A stretch of DNA of 64,000 nucleotides from Telmatactis stephensoni (taxonomy: Eukaryota; Cnidaria; Anthozoa; Actiniaria; Isophelliidae), in NCBI GenBank assembly GCA_029948255.1, contig JALIZF010001274.1, positions 124,001-188,000 of the forward strand, written 5' to 3'. Position numbers and translations under genes: made by a program. Below are positions 1-24,406 of this stretch, in pieces (within the stretch, counting starts at the first letter, position 1; every line of letters begins with the position of its first letter). Under the pieces are notes generated by a model that ran no database searches, was not told the DNA's origin, and was given only the letters and a program-made list of their open reading frames with translations.

Positions 1-1140
1 TTACAAATAAAATAATTCTTACTAAATTGTTTTCATGTTATTGAACTGTTTTTATACACATATTAACTAAATCAAAATTGCTTGTGTCAAGACAACTATA
101 CCCCTGTTTCATTCTATTCTCTTGATATATCAAAAACATTGTCAAATCAGAAATAAAATCTTGTTATGTATATCCAGTTGAGGGAAATTCAAAAGGTTCA
201 GTTTTGGAGAATTTAGGCCAAATCTCACTCAACAAAATTAACTTATTGATTGGAATAAATATTCTCTAATGAAGATGACTAAGCTTGCTAGTATATTTTT
301 CAGGAGACTAAAGGGTAAAGATTACAAACCCTTAAGCAAATGCAAATAAAAGCTTGATAGTAGCAATTTTTGTTTGTCTATTACCACAGGAAGCCCAATT
401 CAGTTGAATAAAAAGGAAATATTTCAAAGAATTATTACTTATTTAAATTTGAAAAACACAAGTTTGAGTCTGGAATTAATGAAAAATTAATAAGAAAAAG
501 ATGAAATTTTGTATCCAAAATAGATTTGTTTTAATATTAATTATGAATTGCTGTAAAAACCATTAGACCTCAATACAAATTGAAAATACTTAATTCTATG
601 TTTTCTTGATATGCCAGATACATGTAATTAATTACATACATACATACATGATTGAGACTCCCTCAACAGGGCTTTTCAGCTCAATTTACAAATCCTAACT
701 AAATCATATAAATCAAACATAAATGGATTAAGAATCCCAACTGGCAAGGAGGCAAACCAGTTGGCTATATTACAAACATGGCCGAGAAACTGAATTTGAA
801 CTAATCGAAATCGGAACAAATTCAGTCTCAGCTAGTGGCCAGAGCGGGAATGACGAACCTGGAAACGCCAGATTGCGAGACCAACGCTCTGACCACTAGG
901 CCATGCTGCCTCCTATTAAACCATGTTATCAGACATAAACTGGAAGAGACAATATTCACCTAATGTGTCATTCTAGTCTAAATATTAATTAACTAAAGAA
1001 GAAAAATAACAACAACAGCCACAAAAACAATCCAAGATATCCCAAATATAGAGAAGACAAAAAATCAAAATATGCTCTTCTGCAATATAAAGCTGTTGAA
1101 ATGCTTTATTTGACTTGTTTGAAAATATGAAAGTTTTGGA
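1..1140. repeat. old dispersed repeat, copy 1 (interrupted by a SINE)
   Basis: AT-rich sequence sharing ordered blocks with 14880-16020. Shared blocks include 'accacaggaagcccaattca' near 382, the 'cttaattc..tgttttcttg' block near 590, the 'ctggaagagacaa' block near 940 and the 'acaacaacagccacaaaaac' block near 1010. In the other copies the 590 and 940 blocks are close together; here a SINE separates them. No coding exon was recognised. Confidence 0.5.
634..914 (-). mobile_element. tRNA-derived SINE
   Basis: Read on the minus strand, the 5' end (about 914 down to 830) is tRNA-like. It has an A-box-like 'ggcctagtggtcagagcg' (about 886-903) and a B-box-like 'ggttcgtcattcc' (about 848-860), the two internal RNA polymerase III promoter boxes. 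It continues into a non-tRNA body and ends in an (ATGT)n tail at 634-650. A second tRNA-like head with the same layout is at 58155-58246. The long body and simple-repeat tail argue for a SINE rather than a working tRNA gene. Confidence 0.75.
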
Positions 1141-1208
1141 ACTGTTTCCTTTCTTAGAATTTTAAATAAGATACAACAGATCTCAACTTCATGTCATTTG
1201 TCTTTTTT

Positions 1209-1251
1209 ACTAAACATGTTTCGGCAACTAACATTTGCCATCTTCAGTAGT
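1209..1251 (-). ncRNA. hammerhead-ribozyme-like motif (type I layout)
   Basis: On the minus strand the order of parts fits a minimal hammerhead: stem I 5' arm ACTA, core CTGAAGA (matches CUGANGA), stem II GGCAA..TTGCC with a short loop, core GAAA, a very short stem III (CATG region), TT at the cleavage position, then stem I 3' arm TAGT. There is one extra T between the core and stem II. Penelope-like elements are known to carry such motifs in their terminal repeats, and a Penelope-like RT remnant lies 0.3 kb away, though on the other strand. Activity is not shown. Confidence 0.45.
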
Positions 1252-1417
1252 GGAGATTAACAAAGAACATAACCTATATATAAGTTAAACAAACAATAAG
1301 AAAGAAGGGCTATTGTATTAATTGTAAATTAATATGTTTTACTTGTTGGTTCAGAGATGGTTTCAACCAACTAATAGGTAACGCTTCTTTGAGTTTTAAA
1401 GAAAATTCATAAGCAGC

Positions 1418-1834
1418 GTGGTCTATATAATTACAAAGCATTCCTTATTAGCAAGGCTTCTGCACGACTCTGAGTTATCTAGGTGTTTATATATATGTGA
1501 CGCCCTATCCGTGCGAAGATGTTCACGTACGCGTGTCGAAAAGTTTGATTTTCTAAGATTCTACCGTCGCTATGTCGATGATACATTCTGCATTTTTGAC
1601 AGTGAACAAGATGCACTTGTGTTTTTTGATTTCATCAACTCCAGGCATCCCAACATCAAGTTCACCATGGAAAGAGAAATTAACAACAAAATTTCCTTTC
1701 TTGATGTATTCATTGACAACAGCACGAGACCTGTGACCACGAATGTTTTTCGCAAGAAATCTTTCACAGGTAATATCACGCTTCAAGCTATCTCGTTTCG
1801 CAACGAGAGACGTATTACGATACAAGATGAGTGA
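1418..1834 (+). mobile_element. Penelope-like element reverse transcriptase remnant
   Basis: A 138-codon open frame whose residues about 46-115 look like the C-terminal half of a Penelope-like reverse transcriptase. It has RFYRRYVDDTF with the catalytic YVDD at 1571-1582, then a 'HPNIKFTMERE' block, the 'FLDVFI' block and the 'FRKKSFTG' block typical of this family. The first ~45 residues do not look like RT and the start codon is probably accidental. The RT fingers and the GIY-YIG endonuclease expected downstream are absent, so this is a dead fragment. Confidence 0.7.
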
Positions 1835-1971
1835 TTTTCATTTTCACATTACTGCGCCTTCAAACTCGTTACATCTCCAAAAGCAGACTATTTTGACAAA
1901 TAATTTCGATATCTAACGTTTTCAACAACTTATAAATCAATTTAAATTTCTTTTCTACAAAAACATATTAA

Positions 1972-2192
1972 GCTTATAAACTTAATTAAGCTAACAGTGA
2001 GGACACTCAAACCATGAACACTTGACTTTATTTAATAGATTAGCTGAAATATACTATGTGATCAAAATGAAACTAAATTCTAGTTCATTCTCTCAAGGAA
2101 TGCATGTTAAAAACAGTTTTAAAAAAGAACCAAGTGTTCACGGTTAGAGTGTCACTGTAAACTTAGGTAGCTTAATAATCTTATAAATTCGA
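1972..2192. mobile_element. short inverted-repeat element (MITE-like)
   Basis: The left arm (about 1972-2026) and right arm (about 2125-2192) are imperfect reverse complements. The left holds 'attaagctaacagtga' and 'aaccatgaacacttg'; the right holds 'caagtgttcacggtt', 'tcactgt' and 'agcttaat'. The right arm has about 10 extra bases. No coding capacity. Confidence 0.6.
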
Positions 2193-2283
2193 TACGTACC
2201 ACACATCAAAATCCCAGATGGTTAACATGCTTTACTCAAGTCGGTCAGTTCCACTAAAACCAATTCAGCGTAAAATTTAACTT

Positions 2284-5200
2284 ATTCTAACCATTTACAC
2301 GAATCGATAATGAGATGCACGATTCGTAAACCCCTTTGACGATTCGTACGAATCGATCGAATCGTACGAATCGACAGGCCCCCTTCGAGCAGCTTTGAGT
2401 CTGCCAGAGTCTAAGTCCACTATATGCCCATCTGCGCATGTGCGCGACACAGGAATCCCAACAACATTGCGCTAACCATTTACACGAATCGATAATGAGA
2501 TGCACGATTCGTAAACCCCTTTGACGATTCGTACGAATCGATCGAATCGTACGAATCGATAGGCCCCCTTCGAGCAGCTTTGAGTCTGCCAGAGTCTAAG
2601 TCCACTATATGCCCATCTGCGCATGTGCGCGACACAGGAATCCCAACAACATGCGCTAACCATTTACACGAATCGATAATGAGATGCACGATTCGTAAAC
2701 CCCTTTGACGATTCGTACGAATCGATCGAATCGTACGAATCGACAGGCCCCCTTCGAGCAGCTTTGAGTCTGCCAGAGTCTAAGTCCACTATATGCCCAT
2801 CTGCGCATGTGCGCGACACAGGAATCCCAACAACATTGCGCTAACCATTTACACGAATCGATAATGAGATGCACGATTCGTAAACCCCTTTGACGATTCG
2901 TACGAATCGATCGAATCGTACGAATCGACAGGCCCCCTTCGAGCAGCTTTGAGTCTGCCAGAGTCTAAGTCCACTATATGCCCATCTGCGCATGTGCGCG
3001 ACACAGGAATCCCAACAACATGCGCTAACCATTTACACGAATCGATAATGAGATGCACGATTCGTAAACCCCTTTGACGATTCGTACGAATCGATCGAAT
3101 CGTACGAATCGACAGGCCCCCTTCGAGCAGCTTTGAGTCTGCCAGAGTCTAAGTCCACTATATGCCCATCTGCGCATGTGCGCGACACAGGAATCCCAAC
3201 AACATTGCGCTAACCATTTACACGAATCGATAATGAGATGCACGATTCGTAAACCCCTTTGACGATTCGTACGAATCGATCGAATCGTACGAATCGACAG
3301 GCCCCCTTCGAGCAGCTTTGAGTCTGCCAGAGTCTAAGTCCACTATATGCCCATCGTGCGCATGTGCGCGACACAGGAATCCCAACAACATGCGCTAACA
3401 ATGGGCTCCTGGCGCTAACCATTTACACGAATCGATAATGAGATGCACGATTCGTAAACCCCTTTGACGATTCGTACGAATCGATCGAATCGTACGAATC
3501 GACAGGCCCCCTTCGAGCAGCTTTGAGTCTGCCAGAGTCTAAGTCCACTATATGCCCATCTGCGCATGTGCGCAACACAGGAATCCCAACAACATGCGCT
3601 AACCATTTACACGAATCGATAATGAGATGCACGATTCGTAAACCCCTTTGACGATTCGTACGAATCGATCGAATCGTACGAATCGACTAGGCCCCCTTCG
3701 AGCAGCTTTGAGTCTGCCAGAGTCTAAGTCCACTATATGCCCATCGTGCGCATGTGCGCGACACAGGAATCCCAACAACATGCGCTAACCATTTACACGA
3801 ATCGATAATGAGATGCACGATTCGTAAACCCCTTTGACGATTCGTACGAATCGATCGAATCGTACGAATCGACAGGCCCCCTTCGAGCAGCTTTGAGTCT
3901 GCCAGAGTCTAAGTCCACTATATGCCCATCTGCGCATGTGCGCGACACAGGAATCCCAACAACATGCGCTAACCATTTACACGAATCGATAATGAGATGC
4001 ACGATTCGTAAACCCCTTTGACGATTCGTACGAATCGATCGAATCGTACGAATCGACAGGCCCCCTTCGAGCAGCTTTGAGTCTGCCAGAGTCTAAGTCC
4101 ACTATATGCCCATCTGCGCATGTGCGCGACACAGGAATCCCAACAACATTGCGCTAACCATTTACACGAATCGATAATGAGATGCACGATTCGTAAACCC
4201 CTTTGACGATTCGTACGAATCGATCGAATCGTACGAATCGACAGGCCCCCTTCGAGCAGCTTTGAGTCTGCCAGAGTCTAAGTCCACTATATACCAATGT
4301 GCGCATGTGCGCAACACAGGAATCCCAACAACATGCGCTAACAATGGGCTCCTGGCGCTAACCATTTACACGAATCGATAATGAGATGCACGATTCGTAA
4401 ACCCCTTTGACGATTCGTACGAATCGATCGAATCGTACGAATCGACAGGCCCCCTTCGAGCAGCTTTGAGTCTGCCAGAGTCTAAGTCCACTATATGCCC
4501 ATCTGCGCATGTGCGCGACACAGGAATCCCAACAACATTGCGCTAACCATTTACACGAATCGATAATGAGATGCACGATTCGTAAACCCCTTTGACGATT
4601 CGTACGAATCGATCGAATCGTACGAATCGACAGGCCCCCTTCGAGCAGCTTTGAGTCTGCCAGAGTCTAAGTCCACTATATACCCATCGTGCGCATGTGC
4701 GCAACACAGGAATCCCAACAACATGCGCTAACCATTTACACGAATCGATAATGAGATGCACGATTCGTAAACCCCTTTGACGATTCGTACGAATCGATCG
4801 AATCGTACGAATCGACAGGCCCCCTTCGAGCAGCTTTGAGTCTGCCAGAGTCTAAGTCCACTATATGCCCATCTGCGCATGTGCGCGACACAGGAATCCC
4901 AACAACTTGCGCTAACCATTTACACGAATCGATAATGAGATGCACGATTCGTAAACCCCTTTGACGATTCGTACGAATCGATCGAATCGTACGAATCGAC
5001 AGGCCCCCTTCGAGCAGCTTTGAGTCTGCCAGAGTCTAAGTCCACTATATACCAATGTGCGCATGTGCGCGACACAGGAATCCCAACAACATGCGCTAAC
5101 AATGGGCTCCTGGCGCTAACCATTTACACGAATCGATAATGAGATGCACGATTCGTAAACCCCTTTGACGATTCGTACGAATCGATCGAATCGTACGAAT

Positions 5201-7930
5201 CGACAGGCCCCCTTCGAGCAGCTTTGAGTCTGCCAGAGTCTAAGTCCACTATATGCCCATCTGCGCATGTGCGCAACACAGGAATCCCAACAACATGCGC
5301 TAACCATTTACACGAATCGATAATGAGATGCACGATTCGTAAACCCCTTTGACGATTCGTACGAATCGATCGAATCGTACGAATCGATAGGCCCCCTTCG
5401 AGCAGCTTTGAGTCTGCCAGAGTCTAAGTCCACTATATGCCCATGTGCGCATGTGCGCAACACAGGAATCCCAACAACATGCGCTAACCATTTACACGAA
5501 TCGATAATGAGATGCACGATTCGTAAACCCCTTTGACGATTCGTACGAATCGATCGAATCGTACGAATCGACAGGCCCCCTTCGAGCAGCTTTGAGTCTG
5601 CCAGAGTCTAAGTCCACTATATGCCCATCTGCGCATGTGCGCGACACAGGAATCCCAACAACATTGCGCTAACCATTTACACGAATCGATAATGAGATGC
5701 ACGATTCGTAAACCCCTTTGACGATTCGTACGAATCGATCGAATCGTACGAATCGACAGGCCCCCTTCGAGCAGCTTTGAGTCTGCCAGAGTCTAAGTCC
5801 ACTATATGCCCATCTGCGCATGTGCGCGACACAGGAATCCCAACAACATTGCGCTAACCATTTACACGAATCGATAATGAGATGCACGATTCGTAAACCC
5901 CTTTGACGATTCGTACGAATCGATCGAATCGTACGAATCGACAGGCCCCCTTCGAGCAGCTTTGAGTCTGCCAGAGTCTAAGTCCACTATATACCAATCT
6001 GCGCATGTGCGCAACACAGGAATCCCAACAACATGCGCTAACAATGGGCTCCTGGCGCTAACCATTTACACGAATCGATAATGAGATGCACGATTCGTAA
6101 ACCCCTTTGACGATTCGTACGAATCGATCGAATCGTACGAATCGACAGGCCCCCTTCGAGCAGCTTTGAGTCTGCCAGAGTCTAAGTCCACTATATGCCC
6201 ATCTGCGCATGTGCGCGACACAGGAATCCCAACAACATGCGCTAACCATTTACACGAATCGATAATGAGATGCACGATTCGTAAACCCCTTTGACGATTC
6301 GTACGAATCGATCGAATCGTACGAATCGATAGGCCCCCTTCGAGCAGCTTTGAGTCTGCCAGAGTCTAAGTCCACTATATGCCCATCTGCGCATGTGCGC
6401 AACACAGGAATCCCAACAACATGCGCTAACCATTTACACGAATCGATAATGAGATGCACGATTCGTAAACCCCTTTGACGATTCGTACGAATCGATCGAA
6501 TCGTACGAATCGACAGGCCCCCTTCGAGCAGCTTTGAGTCTGCCAGACTCTAAGTCCACTATATGCCCATCTGCGCATGTGCGCGACACAGGAATCCCAA
6601 CAACATTGCGCTAACCATTTACACGAATCGATAATGAGATGCACGATTCGTAAACCCCTTTGACGATTCGTACGAATCGATCGAATCGTACGAATCGATA
6701 GGCCCCCTTCGAGCAGCTTTGAGTCTGCCAGAGTCTAAGTCCACTATATGCCCATCTGGGCATGTGCGCAACACAGGAATCCCAACAACATGCGCTAACC
6801 ATTTACACGAATCGATAATGAGATGCACGATTCGTAAACCCCTTTGACGATTCGTACGAATCGATCGAATCGTACGAATCGACAGGCCCCCTTCGAGCAG
6901 CTTTGAGTCTGCCAGACTCTAAGTCCACTATATGCCCATCTGCGCATGTGCGCGACACAGGAATCCCAACAACTTGCGCTAACCATTTACACGAATCGAT
7001 AATGAGATGCACGATTCGTAAACCCCTTTGACGATTCGTACGAATCGATCGAATCGTACGAATCGATAGGCCCCCTTCGAGCAGCTTTGAGTCTGCCAGA
7101 GTCTAAGTCCACTATATACCCATGTGCGCATGTGCGCAACACAGGAATCCCAACAACATGCGCTAACCATTTACACGAATCGATAATGAGATGCACGATT
7201 CGTAAACCCCTTTGACGATTCGTACGAATCGATCGAATCGTACGAATCGACAGGCCCCCTTCGAGCAGCTTTGAGTCTGCCAGAGTCTAAGTCCACTATA
7301 TGCCCATCTGCGCATGTGCGCGACACAGGAATCCCAACAACTTGCGCTAACCATTTACACGAATCGGTAATGAGATGCACGATTCGTAAACCCCTTTGAC
7401 GATTCGTACGAATCGATCGAATCGTACGAATCGACAGGCCCCCTTCGAGCAGCTTTGAGTCTGCCAGAGTCTAAGTCCACTATATACCAATGTGCGCATG
7501 TGCGCAACACAGGAATCCCAACAACATGCGCTAATCATTTACACGAATCGATAATGAGATGCACGATTCGTAAACCCTTTTGACGATTCGTACGAATCGA
7601 TCGAATCGTACGAATCGACAGGCCCCCTTCGAGCAGCTTTGAGTCTGCCAGAGTCTAAGTCCACTATATGCCCATCTGCGCATGTGCGCGACACAGGAAT
7701 CCCAACAACATGCGCTAACCATTTACACGAATCGATAATGAGATGCACGATTCGTAAACCCCTTTGACGATTCGTACGAATCGATCGAATCGTACGAATC
7801 GACAGGCCCCCTTCGAGCAGCTTTGAGTCTGCCAGAGTCTAAGTCCACTATATGCCCATCTGCGCATGTGCGCAACACAGGAATGCACAATCCATTTAAA
7901 CGAATCGATAATGAGATGCCATTCGCAAAC
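2284..7930. repeat. 184/185-bp satellite array, 30 units
   Basis: Thirty head-to-tail units start at about 2287, 2472, 2656, 2841, 3025, 3210, 3415 and so on to 7715. Most are 184 or 185 bp. Four units (ending before 3415, 4358, 5116 and 6058) carry a ~20-bp insertion near 'aatgggctcctgg' and are 204-205 bp. Each unit contains the perfect 16-bp palindrome CGATTCGTACGAATCG inside a 34-bp near-palindrome (one mismatched pair), plus 'gcgcatgtgcgc'. Units differ at only a few sites, so the array is young or homogenised. The last unit decays from about 7880. Each unit has short open frames on the minus strand in two frames; these follow from the repeat and are not genes. Confidence 0.97.
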
Positions 7931-8081
7931 CATCTTTACCATTACGTAAATATTCATTATCCCTTGGTGTAATTATTCATGTTTTATGCATATCAATAAC
8001 CTGTACTGTCTGCAATGCATTTCAATGAAGTTCACAATCTGTTACGAATCGTAAACCACCATTTACGAATCGACTCGATTC

Positions 8082-9047
8082 GTGTGTATTGGACAACCCT
8101 CGCTTTGGTGGTTTAAAGATTACCTAACAGATAGAAGACAAGTGGTGACAGTCCAAAGTACTTTGTCAGACCCCTGTGATATTGCGTTTGGTGTGCCACA
8201 AGGCTCAATTCTTGGACCGCTGTTGTTTGTGCTGTTCATCAATGACCTACCTGCTGTTATCAACAAGTGTAATATATTGTTATATGCTGATGATGCTGTT
8301 ATATTTGCAGCCCACAAGGACATTAAGATCTTAGAAAAAACATTAAATGATGAACTTAATGAAGTGAATAAATGGACCCAAAGTAATTTTCTTTTCATAA
8401 ACAAAAGAAAAACAGAATTTGTTATTTTTGGAACAGATGCTAGGCTTTCCAAAGTTCTTGATGAAGTAACTATCAAAATAGGTGATTATGAAATTAACAG
8501 AGTATATGATTTTAAGTATTTAGGCGTCGTTATTGACGATAGTCTTACATGGAAAGCCCATGTTCGTTATGTTACTTCTAAGGTTGGTAAAAGAGTAGGT
8601 GTTTTAGGACGACTTAGAAAGAATCTTACTATACATGCAGCACATGAGTTGTATAAATCGTTAATTTTGCCCATTTTTGATTACTGTGATGTTGTTTGGG
8701 CCTGCTGTAATAAAGCAGATGTAGAAAGGTTAGAATCGTTGCAAAGACGGGCCTCGAAAATTATCGTTAATTCTAAATGTAGTAGAGCGTCTATTAACCA
8801 TCTTAAATTACAGCGTTTAGAGGATCGCCGTAATACTCATATCTTAGGTTTAGTGAAGAAATGTTTAAGTAACAAAGTCCCACAGTTTTTAAGAAATTAT
8901 TTTAAATTGAATAAGGATGTTGCCTCGAGAGCCACGAGAAGAAGTAATTTTATATACTTGCCATCAGTAAGAACTGAGACCGCCAAGAAAAGCTTTTTTT
9001 ATAATGGCTCAGTAGTATATAATAATTTTTTAGAAAGCAAGAAGTAG
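8082..9047 (+). pseudogene. LINE reverse transcriptase, C-terminal part
   Basis: A 321-codon frame. Residues 37-49 are GVPQGSILGPLLF (RT block with the conserved SxLGP), residues 65-75 hold LLYADDAVIFA with the catalytic YADD at 68-71, and residues about 145-160 hold YLGVVIDDSLTW. The thumb/connection region follows with 'LYKSLILPIFDYCDVVW'. The ATG is accidental, since homology begins mid-domain at about residue 8. Without the upstream endonuclease it cannot drive its own retrotransposition. CR1/L2/Daphne-type clades fit best; the clade is not certain. Confidence 0.85.
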
Positions 9048-9305
9048 TCTTTTATATATGATATATATCTCTAGATTTAAGAGATTATCTTAGTATTAAT
9101 ATTTTTAGTCAGATTTTATTGTATTTTAATATTTTTTATATCTTAATAATTAGTTTATATATATATATTTTTTTCTTATTACTGTCATCATTATTTTTAT
9201 TATTATTATTTTTTTTTTAATTTTAATTTAGGGCTCCTATTGATAACAAAATACTTTGTATTTTGAAAGGAATACCCAAATAAAGGTTTAACTAACTAAC
9301 TAACT
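8085..9305 (+). mobile_element. 5'-truncated LINE (CR1/L2-like group)
   Basis: Contains the C-terminal half of a non-LTR reverse transcriptase, then ~250 bp of T-rich 3' UTR, an AATAAA at about 9280 and a TAAC-type simple repeat tail (about 9288-9304), the usual 3' end of this kind of LINE. The 5' part (endonuclease and RT N-terminus) is missing and the element abuts the satellite's decayed edge. It probably lies in an intron or upstream of the coiled-coil gene. Confidence 0.85.
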
Positions 9306-9420
9306 TACATGTTGTCCAGTAATATTGGACATTTGTCTTGCGTCTTCTTACTGAAAATGCAAAAAACGTTACTAAAACAACTTCCATTCAAAATGATTTA
9401 TATTTCTGTACCTCCTTCAG

Positions 9421-22235
<12,815 letters not shown>

Positions 22236-22371
22236 TGTTGGTGGGGAATTATAAGAAATGGCAGTTTTGAATTTTTTCTGTTTCTCATTTCATTAACAAA
22301 CCAAATGATAACTTTTAAAATAGATCACTCATAGCCACGATTACATGAAGGGCAGTAAGTGAAGTTGCACA

Positions 22372-23284
22372 TAGCTTATAACCTTTTATCAAGTTTCAAC
22401 TAAAATGGTCATAGACCATCATAGCTCGGTCAAACATTGATGAAAATAGGTGTAGTTGTAAAACTATTATCTTAATTCATAAAAAGCTATTGTACCTATT
22501 TAAATTCACTTTCAATGATATTTAACTTTCATAACGTTTTGAGGTGTTGGGAGTGTCAGCTAGTGTTGTGTAATTTTGATTAGTTTTACATTTTAAACTT
22601 AACTTTCATTTGCACTGTCTTCCACTGATGAGACAAGGACATTTTGAATTTAATAGAGTACCATGGTTAGCAAAGGTTGACATCTATTGTATTTAAAATT
22701 TGTCAACTGAGCACTGCACTTTTTTTTATAAAAAAAGATATATACCCTTTTTCAGTACATACTATGACTGAAGTACTTTGTAGTCACATTTTGACACATT
22801 TCACAATTTGTATCATCAATTGATGAACCATACTAAATATTTAAGGGAACTTTTTAAAGCAAAAATCCACTACTTTTAATTATTTAGAATAGAGCAACGA
22901 ATATCTTGTTTTTGTAAAAGTGTTATAGATGTTTGAAATTCAATTTGGTAGAGATCATTATTGCACAACAGAAAATCTACATTACTATGAATACTATTAA
23001 TATTAGTATTTTCTTCATAATTCACTGGGAGTATTTATAACTAAGCCCTGTAGACTTCCAGTTCATATGAACCTGGTTTTTATATGTCCTGGCATTTAAT
23101 TGAGAAAATACAATAAAAGTAAAATCTTGTAGTTTGAACATGAAATAAATACACAAAAACCATTTCATATTAGCTGACACTACTGCCGCTACTGCTGCTG
23201 CTCCTCCTTCTCCTCCTCCTACTACTTAAATGGTACTATCAAGTTTGACAATAGAGTATAATGTTTAACTGGGGTTAGTTTATC
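22372..23284. other. 3' flank of the coiled-coil gene, no gene seen
   Basis: AT-rich sequence with possible AATAAA sites (for example near 23112 and 23144) that could serve as 3' UTR ends. A short CTGCTG/CTCCTC triplet tract lies at about 23183-23222. Confidence 0.4.
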
Positions 23285-24072
23285 ATGCATGGTATTAGAT
23301 ATCTCCAACATGCAAAAATATACCAGTTTATTCAACTTTTTATTTCACTATATATCTCAAGTGTTTGCTGTAAAGACTTCTACAACGACGTTTTTGACAC
23401 AATAACAAATCGTGTATTTTTTCGTTCATGTTTCAGATGTTTTATCTATTACGTGACCAAACACGCATCAGGTCAAATAGAGCCTTGGTTCCATGAAAAT
23501 ATATAAATAAATTGTCTGGCCAAAACTGTGTTAAAATTCATTACAAAAACCTCTCAAGATCTCTCGAGTGCTTGAATGAAAAATATAATTGACTTGCCTC
23601 TATATGCGTTCGTTTAGCAACATGTAGGGTGAGAAATTCGTAGATTTCCAGCTCAAAGGAATTCCCCCGAGTCGCGAGAGCTTCAGTTTTCAAGTACTCC
23701 ATTGAGAGTTTGATATTTGGTCAAAGTATTGGAGATAAAGCTCAAAATAACAGCCCATTCTGAAGCTCTTATAAGTGTCTAGGTATATCTCGAATTAAAA
23801 GCTCCAAATTACATTGTGCTACTGCAGGAAAAGCCTGTCTCTGAAAGCTATTTTCTTTGTAGTCGGCCATCTTGCATTCCTAAAGTTCCTCGCTGGCGTT
23901 CACTACGGAGGTGATGAATGAAGGGCATTGTTTTTTACGTTCTTAACCAATCAGGGGTGTAACACCTGACCGATTGCGCAAGAATGCTGCATTCTCGAGA
24001 CGAAAACAGGAAGAAGAGAAAAACATTTGCAGTTTATAACTCGTTCCCGGCCTAAAGGCCTGGGCACGAGTA
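23285..24072 (+). mobile_element. TIR element family 'ACTAGACGCAC', copy B (left end missing)
   Basis: Begins inside the family consensus at 'tattagatatctccaacatg' and runs collinearly with copies A and C to the 'ggcctgggcacgagt' end at 24061-24072. The left TIR is absent. No transposase. Confidence 0.75.
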
Positions 24073-24261
24073 AAAAATAGACCTCTATGAGGCCATGTGG
24101 TTACTGGCCTCAAATCCAAATATAGATATAGACACATTTCAAGGCCTGTCCCTGGTTGGGGGTGGGGGTAGAGGTTTACTTCGACTAGTGCATACACACA
24201 CACACACACACACCGACTTTGTCCTAGTGCCCTTCGTAAGTTTATTGAAATTCAATTTATT

Positions 24262-24405
24262 TTTATGTTCTATTTGACCTGATGCGTTTGGTCACGTAAT
24301 GGATAAAACATCTGAAACGTAATTGAAATGAACGAAAAAATACACGATTTGTTATTGTGTCAAAAACGGCGTTGTCTTTACAGCAAACAATTGAGATATA
24401 TAGTG
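24262..24405 (-). mobile_element. inverted fragment of the same TIR family
   Basis: Reverse complement of the segment at about 24670-24806: 'atttgacctgatgcgtttgg', 'catctgaaacg', 'tacacgatttgttattgtgt' and 'tacagcaaac' are all in reverse order. Copy C begins immediately after it, so copy C appears to have inserted into, or recombined with, a minus-oriented copy. Confidence 0.75.
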
Positions 24406-24406
24406 A

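Noticed and set aside
2284..7930. CRISPR-like array
   Set aside because: Units are contiguous 184/185-bp monomers without short repeats and unique spacers, in a eukaryotic context.
2287..7957. Some 50 antisense ORFs of 60-80 codons across the satellite
   Set aside because: The same frames recur in each monomer and overlap in two frames, so they reflect repeat sequence and not genes.
8120..8476. 118-codon antisense ORF
   Set aside because: Shadow of the LINE reverse transcriptase on the other strand.
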